This document shows positions 34,000 through 44,747 of a stretch of DNA of 64,000 bases, piece by piece. Within the stretch, counting starts at the first letter, position 1. Each line of letters begins with the position of its first letter. Source of the DNA: Methanosphaera stadtmanae (GTDB lineage Archaea > Methanobacteriota > Methanobacteria > Methanobacteriales > Methanobacteriaceae); NCBI GenBank assembly GCA_015062825.1, contig SUTR01000002.1, positions 1 through 64,000 on the forward strand, in the 5' to 3' direction. Made by a program: the position numbers and the translations under genes. The notes under the pieces are model-generated. The model was given only the letters and a program-made list of their open reading frames with translations. It ran no database searches and had not been told where the DNA came from.

Positions 34000-34159
34000 T
34001 AATTAATAGTTTTATCTGTTGTATGATAAAAATTTTTAGAAAGAAGGCAGTTTTATATGTTAAAAAATAGTAAGGAGTATTATGTTCATTGTTAAAAAGA
34101 ACATTGAATAATAGATAATAATTTTAGTGGGTATAAAAATGATATTGTTTGATTATTAT

Positions 34160-34576
34160 CTATTTCATGTTATCTAACTCACCAGTTCCTGCACTGGTTA
34201 GTTTTACGTGTTCTACACCTTTTAATCTCATGATTTTTTCTGTTAGGTCTCGTATGTAAATAACATCACCTTTTACGATGATGACTTCCAGACAGTAATT
34301 ATCATTCATATGAATATGTAGACTTGCACTGATTTGATTTCTGTATTCATGTTGTATGTCTGTTAATGATTCCATTACGCCTACATAATGATGATCATAT
34401 ATTACAGCTACAACTCCAACACGTTCTCCTTCCATTTCATTCATCCATTGATAACGGAGGATGTAATCTTTTAATGCATCACGTATACCCTTAGAACGGG
34501 ATTGATATCCCCTATCTCTAAGTACCTCATCAAATTCATTTAGTAATTTGTTAGGTAAAGACATACTTATTCTCAT
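34160..34576 (-). CDS. nikR: Nickel-responsive regulator NikR
   Basis: 138-aa RHH/CopG N-terminus (MRISMSLPNKLLNEFDEVLRDRGYQSRSKGIRDALKDYI) and ACT-like metal-binding C-terminus (YRNQISASLHIHMNDNYCLEVIIVKG). Confidence 0.93.
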   Translation of the reverse strand: MRISMSLPNKLLNEFDEVLRDRGYQSRSKGIRDALKDYILRYQWMNEMEGERVGVVAVIYDHHYVGVMESLTDIQHEYRNQISASLHIHMNDNYCLEVIIVKGDVIYIRDLTEKIMRLKGVEHVKLTSAGTGELDNMK

Positions 34577-35100
34577 TGAATCTCTCCTTCACTAAACATT
34601 ATTTATTAACATATCTCATGATGTAATGAAAATAAACTTATTTCAAATCTATTTTTCATGGAATACTTAATAAATAAGTTACTGGTTTGAATAATACAAT
34701 AATTTATATTATTAATATTATGTTTAATTTTTATAATATATACTAATTTAGTTATTAATCATTAAATAAAAATCATCATATATTATTTAAAGTAGTAAAT
34801 ACTCTTTTAAATCAGATTAAATAAGTGGTAAAATTTTTTAATGTAATTCTTTAATGAAACATTGATGAAATTTTTTATAAATATTAAAGGAGGTTAAAAA
34901 TTAATTTTTTTAAAATAAATGATTTGTTTTATTAATTTTTTATATGAAATTCTTTTATCAAAACAAAACTATTTTAATAAATATGATTTTCTGACTAGGT
35001 TAAATTAATAAAATAATAACTCTGAATGGTTTTAAGGGAATTTTATTCTGTTAGATATAACATTTTTTCATAAATTATTATTGAACATAGTGACGAAACC

Positions 35101-35110
35101 TTTATATATA
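35101..35110 (+). promoter_or_regulatory. Putative archaeal TATA box upstream of the tRNA-Gly pair
   Basis: TTTATATATA about 60 nt before the first tRNA; no other gene in between. Confidence 0.4.
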
Positions 35111-35169
35111 ACTTCCAATATACTATAATATAGTCTTTGTTAAAGATGACAAAGATTGTTTTATTATAT

Positions 35170-35243
35170 GCAGCGATAGTCCAGGCTGGCTAAGACTCTA
35201 CCCTGCCACGGTAGTGACCCGGGTTCAAATCCCGGTCGTTGCA
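35170..35243 (+). tRNA. tRNA-Gly (GCC)
   Basis: Acceptor GCAGCGA/TCGTTGC, anticodon stem CTACC/GGTAG with loop CTGCCAC, T-arm CCCGGGTTCAAATCCCGG. Confidence 0.95.
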
Positions 35244-35255
35244 TGATTTTCATAT

Positions 35256-35329
<74 letters not shown>

Positions 35330-35483
35330 TTTACCTTATATATTAAACTTATTTTACTGAATTTATTTTGACATTATTACTCATTTTTCAATTTTAAACT
35401 ATATTATATATAACTTGATATTTCATCAAAATACAACAACATATTAATATATATTGATATATAATAATTTATAGAGGAATTAG

Positions 35484-36134
35484 ATGATAGGTATAATAGT
35501 TGGTGCAGGCCGAATAGGATTCAACCTAGCCCAAAGAATGTCAGAAAAACATGATATTACATTAATAGAAAAAGACAAAGAACGTTGTGAATATGTATCA
35601 GATATGATAGACTGTTATACAATTCATGGAACTGGAACAAACACCACCCTACTTGAAGATGCAGATATATCCAAGGCAGACTTCTTCGTTGCAGCAACAG
35701 CAAATGACGAGGTAAATCTATTATCATCAGTATATGCAAAAGATCATGGAGTGGAAAAAGTAGTTTCAAGATTAAACAACCTGGAAAATACAGATATATT
35801 TAAAAAACTACATATACCATTTATTAATCCAGAAAATAGTGCAAAACGATATATTACAAGAAACATCATAAGACCAACAGCACAAAACCTAGTATCAGTA
35901 GGAAAAGGTGATGCTGAAATAATAGAAGTAGTAGTCAGAAACAAGAACCTACTTTTTACCCCAATATACCAAATAGAAAACAACACAGATAAATTCAAGA
36001 TAATAACAATCTACTCAGGAGATGAAGAAATAATTCCAACCGAAGAAACTGAACTAGACTATGAAGACAGCATAGTAATATTAGTAAAACGTCAATATCT
36101 CAAAGAAGTACGAGAGCTATTTACAAAAAAATAA
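35484..36134 (+). CDS. trkA: TrkA-family K+ uptake NAD-binding protein
   Basis: IIVGAGRIGFNLAQRMSEKHDITLIEKDKERCEYVSDMIDCYTIHGTGTNTTLLEDADISKADFFVAATANDEVNLL; TrkA-N plus TrkA-C. Confidence 0.92.
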   Translation: MIGIIVGAGRIGFNLAQRMSEKHDITLIEKDKERCEYVSDMIDCYTIHGTGTNTTLLEDADISKADFFVAATANDEVNLLSSVYAKDHGVEKVVSRLNNLENTDIFKKLHIPFINPENSAKRYITRNIIRPTAQNLVSVGKGDAEIIEVVVRNKNLLFTPIYQIENNTDKFKIITIYSGDEEIIPTEETELDYEDSIVILVKRQYLKEVRELFTKK

Positions 36135-36159
36135 ATAAAAATGAACAAATTGATCATTT

Positions 36160-37275
36160 ATGAGCTATGAAAAAATATTAACTCTTTCATACTACCTTCG
36201 ATTTGAAAGAATGGATGTCAGCATTAGAAGCAGCATAACAGCAACCCAAGTATGGAACCAATACAAAGATACATTCACTCTCAAGGAACTGAAAGATGCA
36301 TTAAGATGCATATATGTTAAAAACAAGGAAGATCTTCCAAAGTATGAACGAGCATTTAACAATGTATTCATATACAACAGAGATACAAAATACGAAAAAG
36401 CAGATAATACACCCTTAGATATAATTAAAAATCAAAACTACAAATTACAGGAAAGTGAAGAGGGACCACGAGAAGATACTACACGAGAAACTATTATAAG
36501 ACGTAGACTTCAACATAAAAAAGTCATAGACAACACGATTCTAACGCAGGATGTTAAAACATTAGACACAATTGATCAAAGAGTATTTGCATTATGCAGT
36601 AAATTTAGTAAGAAAATAGCCAATCAACGAAAAATAAGAAAAAAAGAAGATACCTCACATCAAATACACATACCTAAAACCATTAGAAAAAACTTGAAAA
36701 ATGGAGGACATCTGATAAATCTGGTATATAAAAAGCCACCTCTTCATAAGTCAAATCATTTATTCCTATGTGACATTAGCAGTTCATGTGAATGGGCTAC
36801 AACATGGTTTTTTGCAATAATGCATGGATGCTATGAATCATTTGATAAACTTACAATATATGATTTTGACCATAGACTTGTTAATGTTACTGATATTTTG
36901 AATATGGAATTTAAAAATTCGTTCCAGATAAATGTTGCACATCAATCATTAGGTCTTTATCCTAGAGCCCATTCTGACATGACAAAATCATTTACACAAT
37001 TTCTAAAAACAAATAAGCTAGACCATAATACAGATGTTATAATACTAACAGACTGTCGTGACTGGAATGGCCGACGTGTAAATGGAGTGTTGGAGAGTGC
37101 TACAATACTTAGAAAAATAGTGGTTAAAAGCCGTAGAGTAATAATATTTAATCCAGAAAACAAGTTCAGATGGAATACTCCTACAAGCTGTGTAAGAGAC
37201 TATGAGGAAGCCGGAGCAAAAGTCTATGAAACCAACACAATTGAACAGTTTGCACAGGCAATAAAAAATATATAA
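36160..37275 (+). CDS. VWA (CoxE-like) domain protein
   Basis: HLFLCDISSSCEWATTWFFAIMHGCYESFDKLTIYDFDHRLV (DxSxS MIDAS-like), VIILTDCRDWNG. Confidence 0.75.
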   Translation: MSYEKILTLSYYLRFERMDVSIRSSITATQVWNQYKDTFTLKELKDALRCIYVKNKEDLPKYERAFNNVFIYNRDTKYEKADNTPLDIIKNQNYKLQESEEGPREDTTRETIIRRRLQHKKVIDNTILTQDVKTLDTIDQRVFALCSKFSKKIANQRKIRKKEDTSHQIHIPKTIRKNLKNGGHLINLVYKKPPLHKSNHLFLCDISSSCEWATTWFFAIMHGCYESFDKLTIYDFDHRLVNVTDILNMEFKNSFQINVAHQSLGLYPRAHSDMTKSFTQFLKTNKLDHNTDVIILTDCRDWNGRRVNGVLESATILRKIVVKSRRVIIFNPENKFRWNTPTSCVRDYEEAGAKVYETNTIEQFAQAIKNI

Positions 37276-37319
37276 AATAAAGAGGGTGAAGAAAAATTAT
37301 TTCATTTTTGTACTTTACT

Positions 37320-38831
37320 TTACTCTTCCAATAATTTATTAATAAAGTCCATATCTATATTCTCAGCATAGAGATCCCCTAACTGATCATAGTTGACTCT
37401 TTTTGCATCTTTAAAGTCATCATTAGTTAATCCTAATGGTTCTAATCCTTTTTTGATTCTTAACATGTCGGTAAAGTTTCTTCTAAATTCAAAGTTATGG
37501 AATATTCCATGGAAATATGTTCCACAGACAGTTCCAGTTATTGCTCCATCATATATCCCATCCTTATCGTTACCATTTCCTTTAGATACTTTTAAAAATG
37601 GTTTTTGGTTCTCTGCCAGATGAGTTATTCCTTCATGAAGTTCATAACCTGTTACTTCTGTATCTTTTTTAAATCCTAAAATGCTGTCACCAATTACAGT
37701 TGCTTGGCTTTGCTTTACAACTTTTTCAATTTGACCAAATTCTGTTTCCATATCTAAGAGTCCTAATGCATCAACTGTTCCATAGTTTGATTCCAGATGT
37801 GATTCATCAATGATTTTATTTCCAAGCATCTGATATCCTCCACAGATGCCAAAGATTGGTATTTTTTCAGACAATTTTTGTATTTTTTCGAATGCCCCTG
37901 ATTTTTTAAGCTCTTCAATATCATGTACAGTATTTCTTGTTCCTGGAATGATTAAAGCATCAATTCCTTCAAAGTCATCATATATGTCTACCAGTTTAAT
38001 TCCTACATCAGGTTCATAATCCAATGGATCTATATCTGTGAAGTTTGCTATTCTTGGTAGTCTAAGTGTTCCGATTGTAATCTTTTGATTTTCTGTAAAA
38101 TGATGTGTTGACAATGATGCAGAATCTTCCTCAGGTACGTTTAGATTTTCTGCATATGGAACTATTCCAATTATTGGTACGCCAATAAGTTCTTCTACCT
38201 TTTCTATACCTGATTTTAGAACATCTGCATTTCCACGGAATTTGTTTATGATAATTGCCTTTATACGTTTTTGATCTTCCTCAGGCAATAGGAAATATGT
38301 TCCAACAATAGATGCGAATACTCCTCCACGATCAATATCTGCCACCAATATTACATCAGCATCAGTTATTCTTGCAATCAACATGTTTGCCAAATCTTTA
38401 TCATACATGTTTATTTCTGCAGGTGAACCTGCTCCTTCAATTAAGGTTATGTCATAATCTTCTTTAAGTATATCCAATGATTCATGTATTGCTTTTAGTG
38501 CTTCTTCCCTGAAACCATCTTGATATTCATCAAACCGCATATCTCCTGCAGGTTTTCCCTGTACTATTACCTGTGAGGTAAAATCTCCCTTTGGCTTTAA
38601 GAGAATAGGATTCATATGACAATTTGGTTCTATATCTGCAGCTTCTGCCTGCATCACTTGAGCTATTGACATTTCATCATTGTCTCTTGTAGTGTATGAA
38701 TTTAAGGACATGTTTTGTGACTTGAATGGTGTTACCCTATATCCTTTTCGTGCTAATAAGTTACATAATGCAGCTACGGTTAAAGTTTTTCCTGCATTTG
38801 ATGATGTTCCTTGAAACATTATGTACTTCAT
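37320..38831 (-). CDS. cobQ: Cobyric acid synthase
   Basis: MFQGTSSNAGKTLTVAALCNLLARKGYRVTPFKSQNMSLNSYTT; HMNPILLKPKGDFTSQVIVQGK; IPIFGICGGYQMLG. Confidence 0.96.
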   Translation of the reverse strand: MKYIMFQGTSSNAGKTLTVAALCNLLARKGYRVTPFKSQNMSLNSYTTRDNDEMSIAQVMQAEAADIEPNCHMNPILLKPKGDFTSQVIVQGKPAGDMRFDEYQDGFREEALKAIHESLDILKEDYDITLIEGAGSPAEINMYDKDLANMLIARITDADVILVADIDRGGVFASIVGTYFLLPEEDQKRIKAIIINKFRGNADVLKSGIEKVEELIGVPIIGIVPYAENLNVPEEDSASLSTHHFTENQKITIGTLRLPRIANFTDIDPLDYEPDVGIKLVDIYDDFEGIDALIIPGTRNTVHDIEELKKSGAFEKIQKLSEKIPIFGICGGYQMLGNKIIDESHLESNYGTVDALGLLDMETEFGQIEKVVKQSQATVIGDSILGFKKDTEVTGYELHEGITHLAENQKPFLKVSKGNGNDKDGIYDGAITGTVCGTYFHGIFHNFEFRRNFTDMLRIKKGLEPLGLTNDDFKDAKRVNYDQLGDLYAENIDMDFINKLLEE

Positions 38832-39058
38832 GTTATTGTACTCCCAATTTATTAAAATATACTATTATCTTTATATCTCAATTTATTAATATGTATTTGA
38901 AAGATATTTTTGGTAGTTAAAAATATATATGAACTATTTTAGAAAAATTTGCAAAAAAGACACTTTTAAATACCTTTTGTAACTTAAATATATTATGTAA
39001 TAATAGGAATAATATAATATAAAAAAAAATATAAAATTAATAAGGTCACATTAACGAA

Positions 39059-41119
39059 TTGAAAGATAAAAATCAAGGAGGGTTAAGTATTACTGATGAA
39101 GATAATAATCAAATAATAGAAGAAAAAATAAATGAAGAAGAAGAAACAACCATCATAAATGAAGAAAAAGAAGATATTGATGAAAATAACCCTGAAACAG
39201 ATACAAAAAATATGGACCATTCAATAGCAGATGTAAATCCTGAAGAATATGTGGATACCGAAAATATTGAAATACCAAAAATGCTTATTGACCAAATCAT
39301 AGGACAGGAAGAAGCAGTAGAAACAATCAAAAAAGCAGCGAAACAAAGAAGAAACGTCTTGCTAATAGGAGAACCAGGTATTGGAAAGTCAATGATTGCA
39401 AAGGCAATGAGTGAATTACTTCCACCAGAAGAACTCCAGGATGTACTATTATACCCAAATATAGAAAATCCAAACAATCCATTGGTAGGAGTAATGCCTG
39501 CAGGTCAAGGACAAAAAATAATGGAAAATGCAAAAAGACAAAACAAGGGACAGGAAGAAAAGAAAAACATCTTAATGATTGCAATAATGGCACTTATTAT
39601 GGCAATAGGATTTATGACTGACCAATTCCTAACAGCAATAATTGCAATTGCAATAGTATTCTTTGCATTCTACCAAATCAAACCAAAAACTCAACAGTCC
39701 ACACCAAAATTACTCATAAACAATGATGAGAAAAAAGTTGCACCATTTGTAGATGCAACAGGAGCACATGCAGGAGCACTACTAGGCGATGTAAGACACG
39801 ACCCATACCAATCAGGAGGTCTTGGAACACCAGCTCATGAAAGAGTAGAAAGTGGAATGATACACCGTGCAAACAAAGGAGTATTATACATAGATGAAAT
39901 CGGAACAATGACCATGAAAACACAACAGGAACTCCTAACTGCAATGCAAGAACACAAATACCAGATAACAGGACAAAGTGATAACAGCAGTGGTGCAATG
40001 GTAAGATCAGAAGCAGTACCATGTGACTTTGTACTAGTAGCATCAGGTAACCTTGAAGTGCTAAAAGACATGCATATCGCATTACGTTCAAGAATAAGAG
40101 GATACGGTTATGAAGTATTCATGAAAGATTCAATGAAAGACACACCAGAAAACCGTAAAAAACTAGGACAATTCGTAGCTCAAGAAGTAAAAAATGATGG
40201 AAGAATACCACATTTCAGCAAAGAAGCAGTTGCAGAAGTAATTAAGGAAGCACAACGTCGTGCAGGTAAAAAAGATGCTCTTACACTTAAACTGAGAGAT
40301 CTTGGAGGACTTGTCAGAGCAGCCGGAGATGTTGCAGTAGAACAAAATGCAAATGAAGTAACTGTAGACCATGTATTTGAAGCTAAAAAACAATCCAGAA
40401 CACTTGAACAACAAATAGCAGACAGATACATATCACAAAGAAAAGAATACAGTGTATTTTCAAATGAAGGATCCAAGATTGGATGTATCAATGGACTGGC
40501 AGTAATCGGAAATTCAAGTGGAATCGTACTTCCAATTGCAGCAGAAGCAGCACCATCACAAAGTAAAGAAGAAGGAAAAATCATTGCAGCAGGTAAACTA
40601 GGAGATATTGCTAAAGAAGCAGTACAGAATGTAGGTGCTATTATCAAGAAAAGCATTGGAACAGATATATCCAACTATGACATACACATCCAGTTTGTAC
40701 AGTCATATGATGGAGTCGAAGGTGACAGTGCAAGTGTATCAATGGCAACTGCAATCATCTCGGCAATAGAAGACATCCCTATCGATCAGACACTTGCCCT
40801 TACCGGTTCACTTAGTGTACGTGGAACTGTATTGCCAATTGGTGGAGCAACATATAAAATTGAAGCGGCAGCAGAATCCGGTATGAAAAAGGTACTTATT
40901 CCATCAAGCAATCTTAACGATGTGCTTATCGAGAAGAAATATGTTGACCAAATTGAAATCATACCAGTGGATACCCTTACAGATGTACTTGAACATGCAC
41001 TTGTAGGACCTAAAAAAGATGCATTCATCAAAAACCTCAAAGAAAACAAAATAGATAAAATCAAAGATATAATACCAAATGCATCAGACATAATACCACC
41101 AAAAGCTACAAGAAACTAA
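39059..41119 (+). CDS. lonB: Archaeal ATP-dependent protease LonB
   Basis: Walker [18 protein letters not shown], membrane helices inserted after Walker A, Lon protease catalytic region [64 protein letters not shown]. Confidence 0.96.
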   Translation: MKDKNQGGLSITDEDNNQIIEEKINEEEETTIINEEKEDIDENNPETDTKNMDHSIADVNPEEYVDTENIEIPKMLIDQIIGQEEAVETIKKAAKQRRNVLLIGEPGIGKSMIAKAMSELLPPEELQDVLLYPNIENPNNPLVGVMPAGQGQKIMENAKRQNKGQEEKKNILMIAIMALIMAIGFMTDQFLTAIIAIAIVFFAFYQIKPKTQQSTPKLLINNDEKKVAPFVDATGAHAGALLGDVRHDPYQSGGLGTPAHERVESGMIHRANKGVLYIDEIGTMTMKTQQELLTAMQEHKYQITGQSDNSSGAMVRSEAVPCDFVLVASGNLEVLKDMHIALRSRIRGYGYEVFMKDSMKDTPENRKKLGQFVAQEVKNDGRIPHFSKEAVAEVIKEAQRRAGKKDALTLKLRDLGGLVRAAGDVAVEQNANEVTVDHVFEAKKQSRTLEQQIADRYISQRKEYSVFSNEGSKIGCINGLAVIGNSSGIVLPIAAEAAPSQSKEEGKIIAAGKLGDIAKEAVQNVGAIIKKSIGTDISNYDIHIQFVQSYDGVEGDSASVSMATAIISAIEDIPIDQTLALTGSLSVRGTVLPIGGATYKIEAAAESGMKKVLIPSSNLNDVLIEKKYVDQIEIIPVDTLTDVLEHALVGPKKDAFIKNLKENKIDKIKDIIPNASDIIPPKATRN

Positions 41120-41491
41120 TAACATCCACTTAACTTTTATTTTTTTTTAAATTTTTAATTTATTTTTTGAGTATTTAATAAACATAGATTATCCAATCAT
41201 TTTTTTAATAAAAATAAATATTAGATTTCATAAATTATTATAAACATCATAGATTTTAATCTAAAATAAATAAATAGAAAATAACAGTATAATACATTTT
41301 ACAGTATACATTAAAGCTTTTTTTAATAAAAAATAAATTATTTTTAACTTTTAGAACTTAAAATATCAAAATATTCTATTTTAAATGATATAAACTATAT
41401 TAAATTCTTTTTAGATATATATTAATATTCAAATACTTTTAATTTAACTATAGATAATTTTAAAGGTATTAAAAATTATGGTGAAATTATT

Positions 41492-43996
41492 ATGTCAAAC
41501 AAAAAAATTACTTTGTTTGTAATGACAATGATGCTTTTAATAATTGGATTATCAGCAGTTTCAGCAATTGACAATCAAACAATTGATTCTTCAAATGATT
41601 TTGATAATTCAGTTAAAGAAAACAACATAAATTCAGCTATATATACAGATGAATCAGATATTGCTAAATCTGATAATATAGAAGAGGGCATTACAAATAA
41701 AGATATTCAAATAGAAGATAAAAATATAAAGACAGATAAGACGATTGTAATTAACAATCAAACATTTAGCACATACTTTAAAGATGAATATCTTACTGAT
41801 GAGGTATCACCAGGTGATACTTTGGATTTCCAGGGAAGTTTTCTTGGTGAAGAATTCTCAATGATTATTGACAAACCGGTTAATATCATAACATCAACCA
41901 ATGATGCATACGTATGTGTAAATACAACTTCTGGAGATTTAAGTGGTGCAGCGGCTGTCACATCATTTACAATAATTAATGGTGGATCATATACCAATGT
42001 AAGTGGAATATACTTCTATAATACTCAGATATTTATTAAGAATGCAAATCATGTAACTATAAATAATATATCTGCCATTGTGGAAGATAGGCCTGTTGGT
42101 AGTGGTGTAGGTCAAACTGCAATACGTGAGAATTCAAGTTATATTACAGTGGAAAACAGTACAATATCCACAAAAAACAATGGTGGAAGTACCAGTATGG
42201 CTCTTTCATGGGCAAATAACTGTATCATACGTAACAATAGAATAATTGGTATTGGAAATGTTGGAAATTTATTCTACTTTAACACATTCAATCTGGATAC
42301 TACTCCAACTAATGAAACTGGACAAACAGACTTTTCAATAGTAAATGTAAACAATACAGTAGAAAACAATATTATGATAGGACCGGATACAGCTGCAAGT
42401 ATATGTTATGGAATTGCCATAAGTGGTTCAAACAATATCATAAGAAACAATACCATAAACTATACAGGAATGGGAATAAATAATATGCAAGGTTTACCTG
42501 ACTATTATACTAATATAACCATCATAGACAATACATTTAATGGATGTAACATCAATACACCATGTGGAAGTAGTTTAATAAATAACACTGTTACCGGTTA
42601 TGTAAGATTATGTAAGGAGGATGTGGTATTAGAAAACAACAACATTAAACAACTTCAGGTGACAATAAATAATGTTCAAGTAACAAATCAAACAGTAGAT
42701 GAAGTACTCCTACAAAACTCCATAAAAAACATTACAATAGAAAACTGTACAATAAACGACAACATAACTGTAAAAGGCAGCTCAAGAAATAATGCACCTG
42801 CAAACATCACAATAAATAACAATCAAATAAATGGAAATGTATACCTCAACGGAACAAACACATTAACATTATCAAACAATAACATAACCAATCAAGTAAT
42901 CCTAGGATCAAGAAACTACAATCAAAATGTTAACATAACAAACAACAACATCACAACCGATAATGAATATGCAATCATAGTAAACACCACAATATCCAGA
43001 CTAAACATATCAGACAACTACCTACTAACAAATAACACATCAGGTAACGATGCAATATTCCTCAAATCAAACAGTTCAGACCACATAATAAACAATGAAG
43101 CAATCGAGCCACCAATCAATATAGAAATTAAAAACATAACAATAGATGATGTATTAATCGTCAACAAAACATCAAACATTACAGTAATAGTAACTAATGA
43201 CAATGATGAAGAAGTAAACGGTACCATAACAATAACAGACGGACAAGTAACAGTAACAAGTGATGAAAAAACATTAACCTACACACCAACCACTAGTGGA
43301 GATAAAGAATTGACTGTGACATTTACCAATGGAAAAGAATCTGCTTCTACAAGCATCAACATAACAGTTGAGCCTATTGAACTGGTAGTTGATGATATAA
43401 ATGCAAGGGTAAATCAGACAATCAACATTACCGCCAGAATCACTGCAGTAAATGAAACATTAACTGAAATTAATAAGGGTAAAGTAGTATTTAAGGTAAA
43501 TGGTAAAACACTTAAAGACGAAAATGGCAAAGTAATCTATGCAAAAGTAGTAAATGGAATTGCAACTATAGAAAACTATACTGTACCACAAAGCTGGAAT
43601 AAAGCAGCTATTACAATAGAAGCAGTATACTCTGGATCAGTACAGCAAAATGCATTAAGAAGCCAAAAACAGAATATGACAATTACTCAGGCAGAACCAA
43701 CAATTACAACTGAAGATATCACAGCAAAAATAGCAGATACAATTACATTAAAGGCAACAGTTAATGATAATGGCAATCAATTAAACTCTTCCAAAGTAGT
43801 CTTTAAGATTAATGGAAAAAGTGTTAAAGATGCTGATGGAAAAGTAATCTATGTAGAACTAACAGATAATGTAGCTAGCATTGAATATACATTGCCTTCA
43901 ACATATAAATCCAAATCATATACCATTACAGCAGTACTTATAACTGCGGAGTATAATAGATTTGAAGACAATAAGACATTAACCATTACAAAATAA
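41492..43996 (+). CDS. Adhesin-like protein: right-handed beta-helix plus C-terminal Ig-like repeats
   Basis: Signal peptide; N-rich beta-helix repeats (NNTVENNIMIGPD, NNIIRNNTINYTG); C-terminal repeats KVVFKVNGKTLKDENGKVIYAKVVNGIATIENYTVP and KVVFKINGKSVKDADGKVIYVELTDNVASIEYTLP. Confidence 0.9.
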   Translation: MSNKKITLFVMTMMLLIIGLSAVSAIDNQTIDSSNDFDNSVKENNINSAIYTDESDIAKSDNIEEGITNKDIQIEDKNIKTDKTIVINNQTFSTYFKDEYLTDEVSPGDTLDFQGSFLGEEFSMIIDKPVNIITSTNDAYVCVNTTSGDLSGAAAVTSFTIINGGSYTNVSGIYFYNTQIFIKNANHVTINNISAIVEDRPVGSGVGQTAIRENSSYITVENSTISTKNNGGSTSMALSWANNCIIRNNRIIGIGNVGNLFYFNTFNLDTTPTNETGQTDFSIVNVNNTVENNIMIGPDTAASICYGIAISGSNNIIRNNTINYTGMGINNMQGLPDYYTNITIIDNTFNGCNINTPCGSSLINNTVTGYVRLCKEDVVLENNNIKQLQVTINNVQVTNQTVDEVLLQNSIKNITIENCTINDNITVKGSSRNNAPANITINNNQINGNVYLNGTNTLTLSNNNITNQVILGSRNYNQNVNITNNNITTDNEYAIIVNTTISRLNISDNYLLTNNTSGNDAIFLKSNSSDHIINNEAIEPPINIEIKNITIDDVLIVNKTSNITVIVTNDNDEEVNGTITITDGQVTVTSDEKTLTYTPTTSGDKELTVTFTNGKESASTSINITVEPIELVVDDINARVNQTINITARITAVNETLTEINKGKVVFKVNGKTLKDENGKVIYAKVVNGIATIENYTVPQSWNKAAITIEAVYSGSVQQNALRSQKQNMTITQAEPTITTEDITAKIADTITLKATVNDNGNQLNSSKVVFKINGKSVKDADGKVIYVELTDNVASIEYTLPSTYKSKSYTITAVLITAEYNRFEDNKTLTITK

Positions 43997-44062
43997 TATA
44001 AGAATAAATTTAAAGAAGAAAAAAAAATTTGATAAATATTTTTCCTCTCCATTATTTTTTTT

Positions 44063-44323
44063 TTATTTTTTCCAACGTTTAAGTTGTGGAATGAACTTGT
44101 TTAACATTACAGTTACTGATTGTTCATCCATATCAGTATTTTCAACTGTGAGTGGAATACAGAATTCTATCATCTCTTCCATTGTAAAGTCCTGTGTAAA
44201 TTCACCATCCTCATAACAGTACTTACAGTAATCCTCACTTTTTGAGCCATCCTTATTGTTTCCATATAATTCATCAGTCATTGGCATTCCACATGACTGG
44301 CAATAATTCTGATTATCCATCAT
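44063..44323 (-). CDS. Putative zinc-ribbon protein
   Basis: NYCQSCGMPMTDELYGNNKDGSKSEDYCKYCYEDGEFTQDFTMEEMIEF; CxxC...CxxC zinc ribbon family. Confidence 0.85.
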   Translation of the reverse strand: MMDNQNYCQSCGMPMTDELYGNNKDGSKSEDYCKYCYEDGEFTQDFTMEEMIEFCIPLTVENTDMDEQSVTVMLNKFIPQLKRWKK

Positions 44324-44747
44324 AAATCACCTTATATCTTGTTTATAAATAATTTCAACTTTGATACATTTAAAGTTATGGAAAGAAAATGGGGGGATAT
44401 ATTCTTTAAAAATAGGATTATATATGATAGAGATTATTTAAAACTCAGAAATCTTTAATGATTTCATGAAATATCAATTCAACTGTAATGATTATAGTTA
44501 TAAATTATTATTAAACAAAAAAAATAGATACTAATATATACTATTTAAAAAAGATATTATTACATTATAAAATATTTATATTTCATAATAGCAAAATTTA
44601 AAAGAAAAAATTAAAACTACAACTAAAAAAGATATTAAAATTCCAACAAAGAACAATAAAAATAGAATTAATTAAAAAGAGCATAATACGCCCGTATTAA
44701 ATTATAAAAATAGATATAATAGAAATTTATACCGTTGGAGAATTATT

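Noticed and set aside
36160-37275. VWA protein as a CobT-like partner of the CobN-family protein
   Set aside because: It is about 20 kb away, looks CoxE-like, lacks an adjacent AAA+ CobS-like gene, and is cytoplasmic while the CobN-family protein appears exported.
39109-41091. Minus-strand ORFs over lonB (39109, 39327, 39714, 40180, 40786)
   Set aside because: Antisense shadow ORFs of a clearly identified LonB gene.
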